A DNA stretch of 28,378 bases. Origin: an uncultured Porphyromonas sp. GTDB lineage: Bacteria; Bacteroidota; Bacteroidia; Bacteroidales; Porphyromonadaceae. The position numbers and the translations under genes were made by a program. Below, one piece after another: positions 7,092 through 14,620 of this stretch (position 1 is the stretch's first letter; each line of letters opens with the position of its first letter). The DNA lies in contig NZ_UQJH01000019.1 in NCBI RefSeq assembly GCF_900541275.1, positions 1 to 28,378 on the forward strand, read 5' to 3'. Below the pieces are notes generated by a model, which was not told where the DNA came from, did no database searches, and saw nothing but the letters and a program-made list of their open reading frames with translations.

Positions 7092-9413
7092 ATGAGTACC
7101 CAAGAGAGTAATCCTATAGACTACGAGATGGTGGCGCAGGCCGCCTTCGACAAGCTGCTGAGCGACTACCTCAGCTCCAATCATCGCAAGCATACGGAGC
7201 CGATCATCAAGGCCTTCCGCCTCGCCAGTGCTGCCCACAAAGGGGTGAAGCGGCGAAGCGGGGAGCCGTACATCCTCCACCCCATCGCCGTCGCCTCCAT
7301 AGCCTGCTCGGAGATGGGCCTTGGCAGCACCTCGATCACGGCGGCACTGCTGCACGACGTGGTGGAGGACACGGAGTATACGGTGGAGGATATCCGCGAT
7401 ATGTTCGGGGACTCGATCGCTCGCATCGTTGACGGACTGACCAAGCTCTCGGGCGAGATCCTCGTGGAGGTGATGACGGAGACCAATAACACCTCCGGCC
7501 AGCTGGAGAATATCCGTCGACTGCTGGTCACCTCGACGCAGGACATCCGCATCCTCCTCGTCAAGATCGCTGACCGGCTTCACAATATGCGCACCCTCGA
7601 CAGTATGCCGGAGACAAAGCAGTCCAAGATCGCTGCCGAGACGCGTCTCTTCTACGCCCCCCTGGCTGAGCGACTCGGTATGTATGCGATCATGGAGGAG
7701 CTGCAGGACCTGGCGCTGAGGTACATCCACCCTGAGGAGTACCGAGAGGTGCACGAGAAGATCTCCCAGACGTACACGAAGCGGGAGGGACTCTTCGATA
7801 AGTTTTACGAGATCATCAAGCCGGATCTCGATGCCACCGGTCTCACCTACGAGATCCAGCACCGGATCAAGAGCACCTACTCAATATGGAATAAGATGCA
7901 GGCCAAGGACCTGCCCATAGAGGAGATCTACGATGTCTTTGCCATCCGCATAGTCTTTGATCCGGAGAACGACCGGTCGGAGTACGCCGACTGCTTCAAG
8001 ATCTACCACGCCCTCACCTCCCACTTTGCCCTCAAGGATGACCGGACGCGCGACTGGCTCACCCACCCGAAGCCCAATGGCTACCGAGCGCTGCACATCA
8101 CCGTGATGGGCCCCACCGGAGAGTGGGTGGAGGTGCAGATCCGCTCCCGCCAGATGCACGAGATGGCGGAGCGGGGTTTGGCGGCTCACTGGAGGTACAA
8201 GACCCACAGCGAGGAGGAGGTGGTGGACCCGATCGAGGAGCAGATACTGAGCAACGTCCACACCCTGCTCAATAACCCCGGTCCCAGTGCATCAGACGAC
8301 TACGAGACGATGATGTACAAGTTTGCCAATCAGGATATGCTCATCTTCACCCGCAAGGGCGAGCGGATCCGCTGTCCGCAGGACTTCACGGTGCTCGACT
8401 TTGCCTACCTGCTCAGCCAGGAGCTGGGGCGGCACTGTATCGGGGCGAAGGTAAATCACGAGATGGTCGACATCTCCGGCAAGCTGCAGAATGGGGACCA
8501 GGTGGAGATCATCACGACTGAGAATACGGAGCCCAAGGAGTCCTGGCTCCAGTACGCCACCAGCCCGACGACGAAGCGGTACATCACCGACTTCCTCCAC
8601 CGACAGGAGCAGGGTCAGATCGAGGCGGGGCGCAAGGCCTTTGCTCGCTTTGCGGAGGGTCTGGGGTACGACCCAGAGCATGTGCTACCGGAGGATGAGC
8701 TGGCACCGGTGCTCTCCTACCCCTCTCGGGACCAGTTTTTCCTCGCCGTCAATAGGTATGAGGTGCGTATGGACCATGCGCTCATCAAGCACCTGATCAA
8801 GGCACGCAAGGAGGCTCGGACGAGGACACAGGAGCCTACGGTGCAGCAGCGGGAGGACTCCGATGAGACAAAAGTGCCGACGGTAGACCCGGCGCGGATG
8901 AAGGAGATCTACACCCTGCGGGCCAATGACGGTATCCGAAACTACATCCGCGCCACCTGCTGTCGTCCCGTCTACGGGGAGGAGGTGCACGGGATCATCA
9001 ATGAGCTGAGACAGCCGGTCGTCCACCTCACCTCCTGTCCCAAGGCGATGCGACTCAAGGCCACCTATGGCGACGACATCGTCGCCGTCCGATGGGGACC
9101 GCACATCCACTCCAACTTTGGCATCACGCTTGAGTTTTCCGGCAACGACTCCCCCACGTTCCTCAACGAGCTGATAGACATCGTGCGGGAGCTGCACATC
9201 CCCGTCATCGGGCTCAATGTCGACAGCATCCACGGCAGTGCCGTGGGGTCGATACACATCCGCGTGCGAGACAAGGCGGAGCGCGACACGATGATGCGCG
9301 AGATGCAGGAGCGACTGGGTCTCCTCAAGGTCCGGCAGATCTATCCCGAGTACTCCGAGGAGCGTCGCGGCATCCCCTCCCCCAATCAAAAACCCTTTAT
9401 ACCCCATAAGTAA
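7092..9413 (+). CDS. RelA/SpoT family bifunctional (p)ppGpp synthetase/hydrolase
   Basis: 773 aa from ATG 7092; an upstream in-frame GTG is excluded by the promoter overlapping it. The enzyme makes and degrades the stringent-response alarmone. The HD hydrolase domain looks intact: RRSGEPYILHP (54-64), LLHDVVEDT (86-94, HD at 88-89) and IADRLHN (159-165). The synthetase domain has DVFAIRIVFD (281-290) and YRALHITV. RTRD (318-321) corresponds to the basic RXKD motif of bifunctional enzymes rather than the EXDD of synthetase-only RelA. A TGS domain (about 415-480), a Cys-rich zinc-finger region (ATCCRP ... TSCPKA) and a C-terminal ACT domain follow. All regulatory domains are present. It is the first gene of an operon, 3 nt before rpe. 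Confidence 0.95.
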   Translation: MSTQESNPIDYEMVAQAAFDKLLSDYLSSNHRKHTEPIIKAFRLASAAHKGVKRRSGEPYILHPIAVASIACSEMGLGSTSITAALLHDVVEDTEYTVEDIRDMFGDSIARIVDGLTKLSGEILVEVMTETNNTSGQLENIRRLLVTSTQDIRILLVKIADRLHNMRTLDSMPETKQSKIAAETRLFYAPLAERLGMYAIMEELQDLALRYIHPEEYREVHEKISQTYTKREGLFDKFYEIIKPDLDATGLTYEIQHRIKSTYSIWNKMQAKDLPIEEIYDVFAIRIVFDPENDRSEYADCFKIYHALTSHFALKDDRTRDWLTHPKPNGYRALHITVMGPTGEWVEVQIRSRQMHEMAERGLAAHWRYKTHSEEEVVDPIEEQILSNVHTLLNNPGPSASDDYETMMYKFANQDMLIFTRKGERIRCPQDFTVLDFAYLLSQELGRHCIGAKVNHEMVDISGKLQNGDQVEIITTENTEPKESWLQYATSPTTKRYITDFLHRQEQGQIEAGRKAFARFAEGLGYDPEHVLPEDELAPVLSYPSRDQFFLAVNRYEVRMDHALIKHLIKARKEARTRTQEPTVQQREDSDETKVPTVDPARMKEIYTLRANDGIRNYIRATCCRPVYGEEVHGIINELRQPVVHLTSCPKAMRLKATYGDDIVAVRWGPHIHSNFGITLEFSGNDSPTFLNELIDIVRELHIPVIGLNVDSIHGSAVGSIHIRVRDKAERDTMMREMQERLGLLKVRQIYPEYSEERRGIPSPNQKPFIPHK

Positions 9414-9416
9414 GTC

Positions 9417-10058
9417 ATGAAACATACCATCGTCGCCCCCTCCATCCTCTCAGCAGACTTCCTTCGCCTCGGTGAGGCGATCCATATGGTCGAGGAGAGT
9501 GAGGCGGAGTGGGTCCACTGTGACATCATGGATGGTCACTTCGTACCCAATATCTCCTACGGCATCCCGGTCGTGAAGGCAGTCCGCCCCGCGACGAAGA
9601 AGGTGGTCGACTGTCACCTGATGATCGAGCACCCGGAGCTCTATGTGGGAGCCTTTGCCGATGCCGGGGCAGATATGATCACGGTCCACCAGGAGGCGTG
9701 CACCCACCTCGATCGGCAGGTGGCGCAGATCCACGACCTCGGCTGCAAGGCCGGCGTGGCGCTCAATCCCGCCACACCGGTAGAGACGCTCGTGGACATC
9801 CTCCAGGCCGTGGATATGGTGCTGATCATGAGTGTCAATCCCGGCTTTGGGGGGCAAAAGTTTATCTCCCGGGCACTAGACAAAGTCCGTCGCCTCCGCG
9901 CCCTTGCCCCTGACCTCCTCATCCAGGTGGATGGCGGCGTCAATGCCGAGACCGGGGCGAAATTGGTCGCTGCTGGTGCCGATGTGCTGGTGGCGGGGAG
10001 CTATGTCTTCGGTGCTGCGGAGCCGAGAGAGGCGATCCACAGCCTCTACGTGCTCTGA
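9417..10058 (+). CDS. rpe: Ribulose-phosphate 3-epimerase
   Basis: A 213-aa TIM-barrel enzyme interconverting ribulose 5-phosphate and xylulose 5-phosphate in the pentose phosphate pathway. The N-terminus APSILSADF is diagnostic. Metal ligands and acid-base residues are visible: His34 and Asp36 in VHCDIMDGHFVPN, His67 in DCHLMIEHP, and Asp172 in IQVDGGVN. The phosphate-binding loops are MSVNPGFGGQKF (138-149) and VAGSYVFGA. The length fits the family. The ATG lies 3 nt after the RelA/SpoT stop, and the stop overlaps the next start (TGATG), so all three genes should be cotranscribed. Confidence 0.97.
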   Translation: MKHTIVAPSILSADFLRLGEAIHMVEESEAEWVHCDIMDGHFVPNISYGIPVVKAVRPATKKVVDCHLMIEHPELYVGAFADAGADMITVHQEACTHLDRQVAQIHDLGCKAGVALNPATPVETLVDILQAVDMVLIMSVNPGFGGQKFISRALDKVRRLRALAPDLLIQVDGGVNAETGAKLVAAGADVLVAGSYVFGAAEPREAIHSLYVL

Positions 10059-10642
10059 TGAGCCTACTCGATGATATGCGGGGCGAGCGGCTCTACGACT
10101 ACTCCTCGCCCGAGCTGGCGGAGAGCTTTCGCCACGCCTCCCGCCTCTGCTGTCGTCTCCGATCCCTCTACCCCGGGCACCCCGACTACCGGGCTGTGCT
10201 GGAGGAGCTGATCCCCGGCATCCCGGAGAGTGCCACGATCATCCCGCCCTTCTTCTGCGACCATGGGCACGGGATCCGGCTCGGGGAGGAGGTCTTCATC
10301 AATGCCGACTGCGTCCTGCTGGACGGTGGTCTGATCACTATCGGCGCCCACACCCGCATCGGGCCGAAGTGTCAGCTCTATACCCCCACCCACCCGATGG
10401 ATGCTGAGGAGCGACGCTGTCCCGTGGAGACCGCCCACCCGATCACCATCGGTGAGGACTGCTGGCTCTGCGGCGGCGTGATCGTCTGTCCCGGGGTGAC
10501 CATCGGCGACCGCTCGGTCATCGCTGCCGGTAGCGTTGTCACACGGAACATCCCCGCCGACTGTCTCGCCGCCGGCAATCCTGCTGTCGTCAAGCGCCAT
10601 CTCCGGACCGCCTCTCCACCCGACCTGAGTCCCTCCCCCTGA
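10058..10642 (+). CDS. Sugar O-acetyltransferase, maltose/galactoside acetyltransferase type
   Basis: A 194-aa acetyl-CoA-dependent O-acetyltransferase of the LacA/Maa/NodL left-handed beta-helix family. An N-terminal helical Mac domain (about 5-55) precedes hexapeptide repeats (IRLGEE, ITIGAHTRIGPKC, PITIGEDCWLCGG, VTIGDRSVIAAGSVV). The TYTPTHP-like loop contains the expected catalytic His (His112), and the family end-motif AAGNPAVVKR is intact. The acceptor sugar is not predictable. The last 12 residues are Pro/Ser-rich and extend past the usual end. Its start overlaps the rpe stop by 1 nt. Its C-terminal half (residues 101-182) is duplicated at 18172-18420 at about 92% nucleotide identity. 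Confidence 0.9.
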   Translation: MSLLDDMRGERLYDYSSPELAESFRHASRLCCRLRSLYPGHPDYRAVLEELIPGIPESATIIPPFFCDHGHGIRLGEEVFINADCVLLDGGLITIGAHTRIGPKCQLYTPTHPMDAEERRCPVETAHPITIGEDCWLCGGVIVCPGVTIGDRSVIAAGSVVTRNIPADCLAAGNPAVVKRHLRTASPPDLSPSP

Positions 10643-10649
10643 GCCGTTA

Positions 10650-10715
10650 CTCTATTACCGGTAATAGAGAGGACTAATACCGGTATAAGTAGTCACTAAT
10701 ACCGGTATTAGATAG
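10650..10715. repeat. Three 22-bp tandem palindromic units centred on ACCGGT
   Basis: CTCTATTACCGGTAATAGAG (10650-10669) and CTAATACCGGTATTAG (10696-10711) are perfect palindromes. Between them lies ATACCGGTAT (10677-10686) in a similar context. The CCGG centres are at 10658-10661, 10680-10683 and 10702-10705, exactly 22 bp apart, or about two helical turns. The three units (10650-10671, 10672-10693, 10694-10715) are degenerate tandem repeats. They could be an operator array or a short palindromic minisatellite. No gene start follows on the plus strand before the terminator. Confidence 0.8.
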
Positions 10716-10731
10716 GAGCGATCGCCAATGA

Positions 10732-10791
10732 GAGCAAAAGAAAAGCCCCCCTGCAGAGCCTGGACTCTGCAGGGGGGCTTTTCTTTTGCTC
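10732..10791. terminator. Bidirectional terminator, 27-bp perfect stem
   Basis: Positions 10732-10758 and 10765-10791 are exact reverse complements around a 6-nt loop (CCTGGA). The stem has a GC core (CCCCCCTGCAGAG) with A-rich and T-rich flanks on either side. It therefore works as a U-tailed terminator in both directions, serving the plus-strand acetyltransferase operon and the convergent DUF4876 operon. Confidence 0.88.
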
Positions 10792-10804
10792 CTGGTCGGG
10801 ATGA

Positions 10805-11902
10805 TCAGTCGCGTATGATAGTGGTGGTAGGATTAACCGGTTTTACCTCGAAGTCACTGGTTGAGTTGTTCTCATCGACAAAGCCCTTGCCATCCCACTT
10901 CCTGACGATCGACTTACCGGCATACGTAGCCCTTCCATCTCCAGAGGACTGCTGTACACCATGGAAGCCCTTGTCGAGGGAGAGGTTGAGTATCTGCATC
11001 TTCTTCTCCTTCATTGGGCAGATGACGACAGCATCGATCACTTGATCATTAGGTAAGAGGAGTCCGACCTTGCGGCTGGAGTGGTGGGTCGACTTGAAGT
11101 AGACATCTCTGTAGTAGACCGCTTTCTCCCGGTCTGATGCAGGGAGCTTGCACTCCTGCAGGAATGCCTCTTTGATCTTTTTGATCTCGACAGTGGGGCG
11201 TATCAGAGCAAGAGCGGTCTTCCCGGAGATGGAGAAGTCGTTCATCTCCTCAGGGTCCCAGGCGTTGGCTGCTTCCTCCGGGGACTCAATACCGCCGGCA
11301 TTGAAGACCTCATGCACCCAGATCTCACCAGAGCCCTCAGTCCAGCTATATTTAGCCTGATGGAGGTCGATCAGCTTGGAGAGGTCATAGGCCCCTACGT
11401 CTTCACCGTACTCTGCCAGCTGGTTGGCAAAAGTGGCCTTGTGATCAATTGCCTTCTGGGCGATGATCACTGCGGTGCCGGGCTGGACCGGATGCTCTTT
11501 GCCGCTACCGGGGAAGAGAAGCATCGAGCCTACAAGGAAGTTTTTGAGATAGTAGTCTGCTGTCCCGGAGGAGCTGCCGTCAGTCGCCGTAACCTCTATA
11601 TTGGCTGCGGGGTCTAGGCTACCTGTGGCGATGAGCATCCCGTCGAGATACTTTACTTCCTTGGTAGGATTGTAGATCTTGATGAAAGCATCATCGGTGT
11701 ACTCAGTGTCGTACCTCTTTCCATCGGCGACTCGGGAGTACTCCGATCCGGCGTAGTATACCTCCAGGATGCGTAGGTCTGTCTGCTTGCTCTCCTCAGT
11801 GGTATTCCCTTCTCCACCCGTAGGGATGCCATCGCGGCGGCATCCGGTGAGACCAATCACCATACAGGTGATGAGGAGCGTGAGCGTAGTGTAATATCTC
11901 AT
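10805..11902 (-). CDS. DUF4876 family lipoprotein
   Basis: 365 aa from ATG 11902. An upstream in-frame ATG at 11956 would bury the signal peptide, so I reject it. Lipobox LTGC (Cys21) follows a short hydrophobic signal; +2/+3 are Arg-Arg, so there is no acidic surface-export signal. The DUF4876 pattern is visible: DLRILEVYYAGSE (42-54), then FIKIYNPTKEVKYLDGM, LLFPGSGKEHPVQPGTAVIIAQKAIDHK, and a later GKTALALIRP. This family occurs beside TonB receptors in Bacteroidota, but its biochemical role is unknown to me. It is the last gene of the TonB-receptor operon, 41 nt after the preceding lipoprotein gene, and is followed by the strong terminator. Confidence 0.85.
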   Translation of the reverse strand: MRYYTTLTLLITCMVIGLTGCRRDGIPTGGEGNTTEESKQTDLRILEVYYAGSEYSRVADGKRYDTEYTDDAFIKIYNPTKEVKYLDGMLIATGSLDPAANIEVTATDGSSSGTADYYLKNFLVGSMLLFPGSGKEHPVQPGTAVIIAQKAIDHKATFANQLAEYGEDVGAYDLSKLIDLHQAKYSWTEGSGEIWVHEVFNAGGIESPEEAANAWDPEEMNDFSISGKTALALIRPTVEIKKIKEAFLQECKLPASDREKAVYYRDVYFKSTHHSSRKVGLLLPNDQVIDAVVICPMKEKKMQILNLSLDKGFHGVQQSSGDGRATYAGKSIVRKWDGKGFVDENNSTSDFEVKPVNPTTTIIRD

Positions 11903-11943
11903 AAGTAGATGTTGTATAGAGTTTTGAAAAGTAATTATTCGAG

Positions 11944-13275
11944 TTATAGGAACCATGCACCGTAACCTGCCCCACCGCTCCCATGAGTGATCAGATTGCT
12001 GACCGCCTTATAGGCTTCTGTGGGACTAAGACCTATCTCAAGTCCGAGATGAAAGTAGTAGGGCTCGTTAGGATCAGTATGTGTGGGGTCAGAGTCGTAG
12101 GCGTTTGTGTAGACCTTGAGCGGGATATTGAAGCGAGTCACTTCCTCCCAGCCTGATGACTTGTCCGGAGCATAGTAGGGATCACAGACCAGCTTACTAA
12201 AGCCCATAGGTTCACCAGCGTTATTGGTCAGCATGGGACGTCGCACCTTGTTCCCCTCCGGACACTTCATTACGCGTATGGAGAGGAAAAACTGTGGCAG
12301 AAGGTAGGTCGATCGTGTGTAAGGACGACCATCAGTCAGAGTGATAGGCCATGCCTTATCAGTACCAGCGTACCGGGCATCGACTCCCTCAGAGACCTGC
12401 GACTCAAAGAGGAAATGGCCCTTTAGTCCCACACAGTCCTGATCATAGGGCGCAGAGGCTCGCTCGTCGTTGCGACCGAGAGGAGGGAGGAGCCGGATAT
12501 TGAAGAGCTCCCTCACGCCATCCGACATATCTTCCTCTGTCCAGGTGTCGCGGTAGATGTAGCGGAATATCTCAGGAGTGGCTGCGGCACGTGCCTCGAA
12601 GGTCCCCTTGTCAGCAAAGAACTCCGATGGGACGGGATGCGCTATGGGTGCCCCTGTCTGGGGATCCTTATCTCCATTGTACCTCACATCCATCACTGCG
12701 TAGGGCCTACCGATGCTATCAAGATCACTTACAGTATAGAATATCTGGTACCGGTCGGACATCTTATAGATCCGGTCATTGATTCGCTTCCCCTCCTTGT
12801 CGAAGAAGTAGAGGCAGAGCCCCCAGAGCTTGCTCTTTCCCCCAATGACTCGGAGGTAGTCCGGTCCCTCAGCTCCTCGAAGCGTCTCTGCATAGGTGGC
12901 GGTACTGGAGCGTAGCACTTCGATGGAGGGCTTACCGGAGGGTGTATTATGGATCACCACAAACTCCTCCTGTCGCCATGGTGCCTTGTCATAGACAAAG
13001 TTACCATGCAGCTTACCACCACCGTGTGGGTGCCCTTCTTTAAGCATAACCAGGCATGTGGCCCAGTCTTTCAGCGCTCCATCCGGATCAGGATTGGCTA
13101 CAGGAGTAGTCACCCTTGGGGCTTCGTAAAGGTCAGCACCGGTACGGGGTGTCTTCTTCTGCTCGAGAGGATTATTCTCGTAGCTAACCGATATGTCCCC
13201 AAAGATAAACTTCTGGCAGCCGGTAAGCGATAGTAGGAAGGTGAGGAGTAATATAGGGTATTGTATTCGTCTCAT
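11944..13275 (-). CDS. Lipoprotein of unknown family, paralogue A
   Basis: A 443-aa lipoprotein with lipobox SLTGC (Cys20). I do not recognise a named family. It is related to the next gene upstream (13285-14607): both have a central strand pair containing a YFFDKEGKRIND / YFDANGILINH motif. Both also have PEIFRYIYRDTWTEE / PELFSYEYRDTDPVEE and a late segment ending in SIRVMKC / RVSICHI. The protein appears beta-rich with many aromatics. Its position between a TonB receptor and a DUF4876 lipoprotein suggests a cell-surface accessory, for example substrate capture, but that is context only. It starts 9 nt after the upstream gene ends. Confidence 0.75.
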   Translation of the reverse strand: MRRIQYPILLLTFLLSLTGCQKFIFGDISVSYENNPLEQKKTPRTGADLYEAPRVTTPVANPDPDGALKDWATCLVMLKEGHPHGGGKLHGNFVYDKAPWRQEEFVVIHNTPSGKPSIEVLRSSTATYAETLRGAEGPDYLRVIGGKSKLWGLCLYFFDKEGKRINDRIYKMSDRYQIFYTVSDLDSIGRPYAVMDVRYNGDKDPQTGAPIAHPVPSEFFADKGTFEARAAATPEIFRYIYRDTWTEEDMSDGVRELFNIRLLPPLGRNDERASAPYDQDCVGLKGHFLFESQVSEGVDARYAGTDKAWPITLTDGRPYTRSTYLLPQFFLSIRVMKCPEGNKVRRPMLTNNAGEPMGFSKLVCDPYYAPDKSSGWEEVTRFNIPLKVYTNAYDSDPTHTDPNEPYYFHLGLEIGLSPTEAYKAVSNLITHGSGGAGYGAWFL

Positions 13276-13284
13276 GGTAATCTC

Positions 13285-14607
13285 TCAGAAGGTGGTACCG
13301 GGGATGCCGGTAAAGTAGCTATCATCGCCCCAGAGCATCTCCTCCAGAGCACTCTCGTCCACCTCTCGTCCCCGATCCGCATAATACCTCAGGATGGAGG
13401 CGCGGCATTGCTCTCGATTAGCGACATCTCCAAGGACGATGAAGGGGACAGGGTAGTCGATGTCGAAGGTATTCCACGAGGACTGCAGTTCGTAGTGGTC
13501 GTAGAGTCCTCCGGGTGCGGCAGTATTGGCATACTTGCCTAAGACTAGTCCCGCAGGCACCTGTACTCGATCCTGTATGTGGCAGATACTGACTCGCATC
13601 TGGAAGCAGACGTTTCCCATGCCGAAGCGGATCAGCCCCTTGAATCCCAGCCGATCTAGATCCACTCCAGGACTGGCATACTCACGCTTCTGACGGAGTG
13701 GCACGACCACGCCTCCGGCACGGTTGCGTCCTAGGTCATCACTCTCTTCTAGTGGTTCCCCGAGCTGCTCCTCGACGGGGTCTGTGTCACGGTATTCGTA
13801 GGAGAAGAGTTCCGGGACCCGCTGATTAAGCTCAGGAGTCTGAATTGTCTCAGCGAGGACATACCTATGTCCGTTATGCGTTAGTGGCTGGGTGGCACGA
13901 CTGGTCATCGTATTCTCGACCGCCATCTCTGCCAGCATCCGGTCATACCGGAGCATACCGGAACCGACAGTATAGTCCTCAGGAGTATAGACACCACCAG
14001 CGGAGATGAGACTTGCGTGGCTGAGCGACTCTCCCTCGAAGAGGAATCGGTCGTAGTATAGGCTGTCCAGAGTCATTGGATAAACCAGCTGCCCGCCATC
14101 AAGGGAGTTTTGGCGGATAGTGAAGAAATGCTGATGGACGCATAGGGTGGAGTTGTCCGGATCATTGGGGTCGTACTGAGCGAATTGGTGGTTGATCAGT
14201 ATCCCGTTGGCGTCGAAGTAGCGGATCTCCATGGCGTAGCAAAAGCGGTCTGACCGTACCACCTCAAAGGCTTTCCGCTCGGAGCTGATGGTGATATTGC
14301 CGTTCTCATCCTTTCTGAAGGTGATGTCCTGGTAGACCGGGATCGGAGTCTCTCTATGACTTAGGTCGTAGGCTTTATAAAGCTCGACCGTCGATCCTCC
14401 TGACAGCTCTGTCGGACCCATCCTGCGAGCGAGGCGTAGGATCACCTGCCAGGAGTAGATCTGCTCATGTCCCTTGATGTCTCGCTCAATATAGGCAGGC
14501 GGAGCTACGACTATCTTCTTCATCAGAGCGTCCACCTTATCGTCCGAGCAGGCGATGAGGAGAAGCGAAAGAGTAAGGAGTATGAGTATATGTCTTGTCT
14601 TTATCAT
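13285..14607 (-). CDS. Lipoprotein of unknown family, paralogue B
   Basis: A 440-aa lipoprotein with lipobox LLIAC (Cys20) followed by Ser-Asp-Asp-Lys. This acidic stretch resembles the Bacteroidota lipoprotein export signal, so surface exposure is plausible. No named family is recognised. It shares order and spacing of several motifs with paralogue A downstream (YFDANGILINH, PELFSYEYRDTDPVEE, FQMRVSICHI), so the pair probably arose by an old tandem duplication. An internal segment around TPELNQRVPELF links an N-terminal and a C-terminal beta-rich part. It lies 13 nt after the TonB receptor gene, which supports cotranscription. Confidence 0.75.
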   Translation of the reverse strand: MIKTRHILILLTLSLLLIACSDDKVDALMKKIVVAPPAYIERDIKGHEQIYSWQVILRLARRMGPTELSGGSTVELYKAYDLSHRETPIPVYQDITFRKDENGNITISSERKAFEVVRSDRFCYAMEIRYFDANGILINHQFAQYDPNDPDNSTLCVHQHFFTIRQNSLDGGQLVYPMTLDSLYYDRFLFEGESLSHASLISAGGVYTPEDYTVGSGMLRYDRMLAEMAVENTMTSRATQPLTHNGHRYVLAETIQTPELNQRVPELFSYEYRDTDPVEEQLGEPLEESDDLGRNRAGGVVVPLRQKREYASPGVDLDRLGFKGLIRFGMGNVCFQMRVSICHIQDRVQVPAGLVLGKYANTAAPGGLYDHYELQSSWNTFDIDYPVPFIVLGDVANREQCRASILRYYADRGREVDESALEEMLWGDDSYFTGIPGTTF

Positions 14608-14620
14608 GGTAGGGGTGGTG

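Noticed and set aside
11903..11956. Upstream ATG extension of the DUF4876 lipoprotein
   Set aside because: It would overlap the upstream gene's end and place 18 residues before the lipoprotein signal peptide; ATG 11902 gives a standard signal.
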